From: Whitmania pigra
Taxonomy: Eukaryota > Annelida > Clitellata > Hirudinida > Haemopidae
Direction of reading: 5' to 3'
DNA: 64,000 nucleotides
NCBI GenBank assembly: GCA_021613335.1
Contig: JAJTWR010000465.1
Location: 382,501 to 446,500 of the forward strand
The position numbers were made by a program, and so were the translations under genes. The notes beneath the pieces were generated by a model, which saw only the letters and a list, made by a program, of their open reading frames with translations, searched no databases and was not told the origin of the DNA. How positions within the stretch are numbered: the first letter of the stretch is position 1; each line of letters opens with the position of its first letter. Positions 63,790-64,000 of this stretch are shown piece after piece.

Positions 63790-64000
63790 GTTGGTATGAA
63801 CTTACCATGTTAGAATATTCAGTTCAAAGACTTATGTCAATGTATTTGATCTCATTTCAGTCGAAACCAGAAATTATTAAATTGTTTATCTTAAATCAAT
63901 AAAATTACCCTCACCATTGATTTTCCACAATTTAAACCATTAATTTAATTTTTGCACACATAAGATTTACTGATTTCTTAAAGCAATTTTTGATAGTCAA
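63790..64000 (+). other. TEP-D intron 21, running to the window end
   Basis: Starts GTTGGT after exon 21. The sequence resembles TEP-C intron 21 at 37367-37560. Exon 22 would lie outside the window. Confidence 0.7.

Overview
This is a window of an animal (invertebrate metazoan) genome. It is AT-rich, its genes are split by many GT..AG introns, and it is crowded with eukaryotic transposable elements (Ty3/gypsy LTR, R4/Dong-type LINE, pogo, Tc1, hAT, MITEs). Nothing bacterial is present. I cannot name the species; a protostome is my best guess.

The backbone is a tandem, same-strand (+) cluster of thioester-containing protein (TEP / alpha-2-macroglobulin / complement C3 superfamily) genes. I reconstructed four copies exon by exon by aligning the paralogues with each other. 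TEP-A (1-4114) is only its 3' third, cut by the window start. TEP-B (16161-27164) is complete: 36 exons, about 1469 aa, all intron phases consistent. TEP-C (start at 30363 or 30948, to 43196) is complete: 36 exons, about 1463 aa. TEP-D (51012-63789) has exons 1-21 and runs off the window end. A fifth copy survives only as a broken exon 11 (44905-45236). A, B and C keep the thioester motif GCGEQ. B and C also keep a His 116 residues downstream, as in C3-like, His-type thioester proteins. A and B are nearly identical over their 3' parts, introns included, and C and D over their 5' parts, so there have been at least two recent duplication or conversion events. Between B and C lies a small secreted fucolectin (FTP)-like plus PAN-like gene with a frameshift (27872-28917). 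A lectin among opsonin-like TEPs suggests an innate-immunity island.

Between A and B (about 4.7-15 kb) are three minus-strand R4/Dong-type LINE copies, each bounded by (TAA/ATT)n microsatellites, then a 3.1-kb pogo-type transposon (11881-14951) carrying a nested MITE. The same MITE family sits in an intron of TEP-A; both copies have perfect 9-bp target duplications, and TEP-B shows the empty site.

Between C and D is a structurally complete Ty3/gypsy element (45344-49973; 193-bp LTRs; TSD ACAAT) that is young by its LTRs but has three stops and a frameshift. Intron 10 of TEP-D is swollen to 7.1 kb. It holds (i) an apparent TIR-bounded non-coding element made of about 480-bp tandem repeats and (ii) an inverted piece of a TEP-C-like gene (exon 28 and intron 27) carrying a second Ty3/gypsy family, itself split by a Tc1 element. 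The same gypsy insertion, with the same 3' junction, sits in sense orientation in intron 27 of TEP-C, so it dates and polarises the duplication and inversion.

The most interesting protein-level signal is the exon between MG6 and the FPETWIW motif, the position of the alpha-2-macroglobulin bait region. It differs almost completely between B, C and D while its neighbours are conserved, and it carries short collagen-like Gly-X-Y runs.
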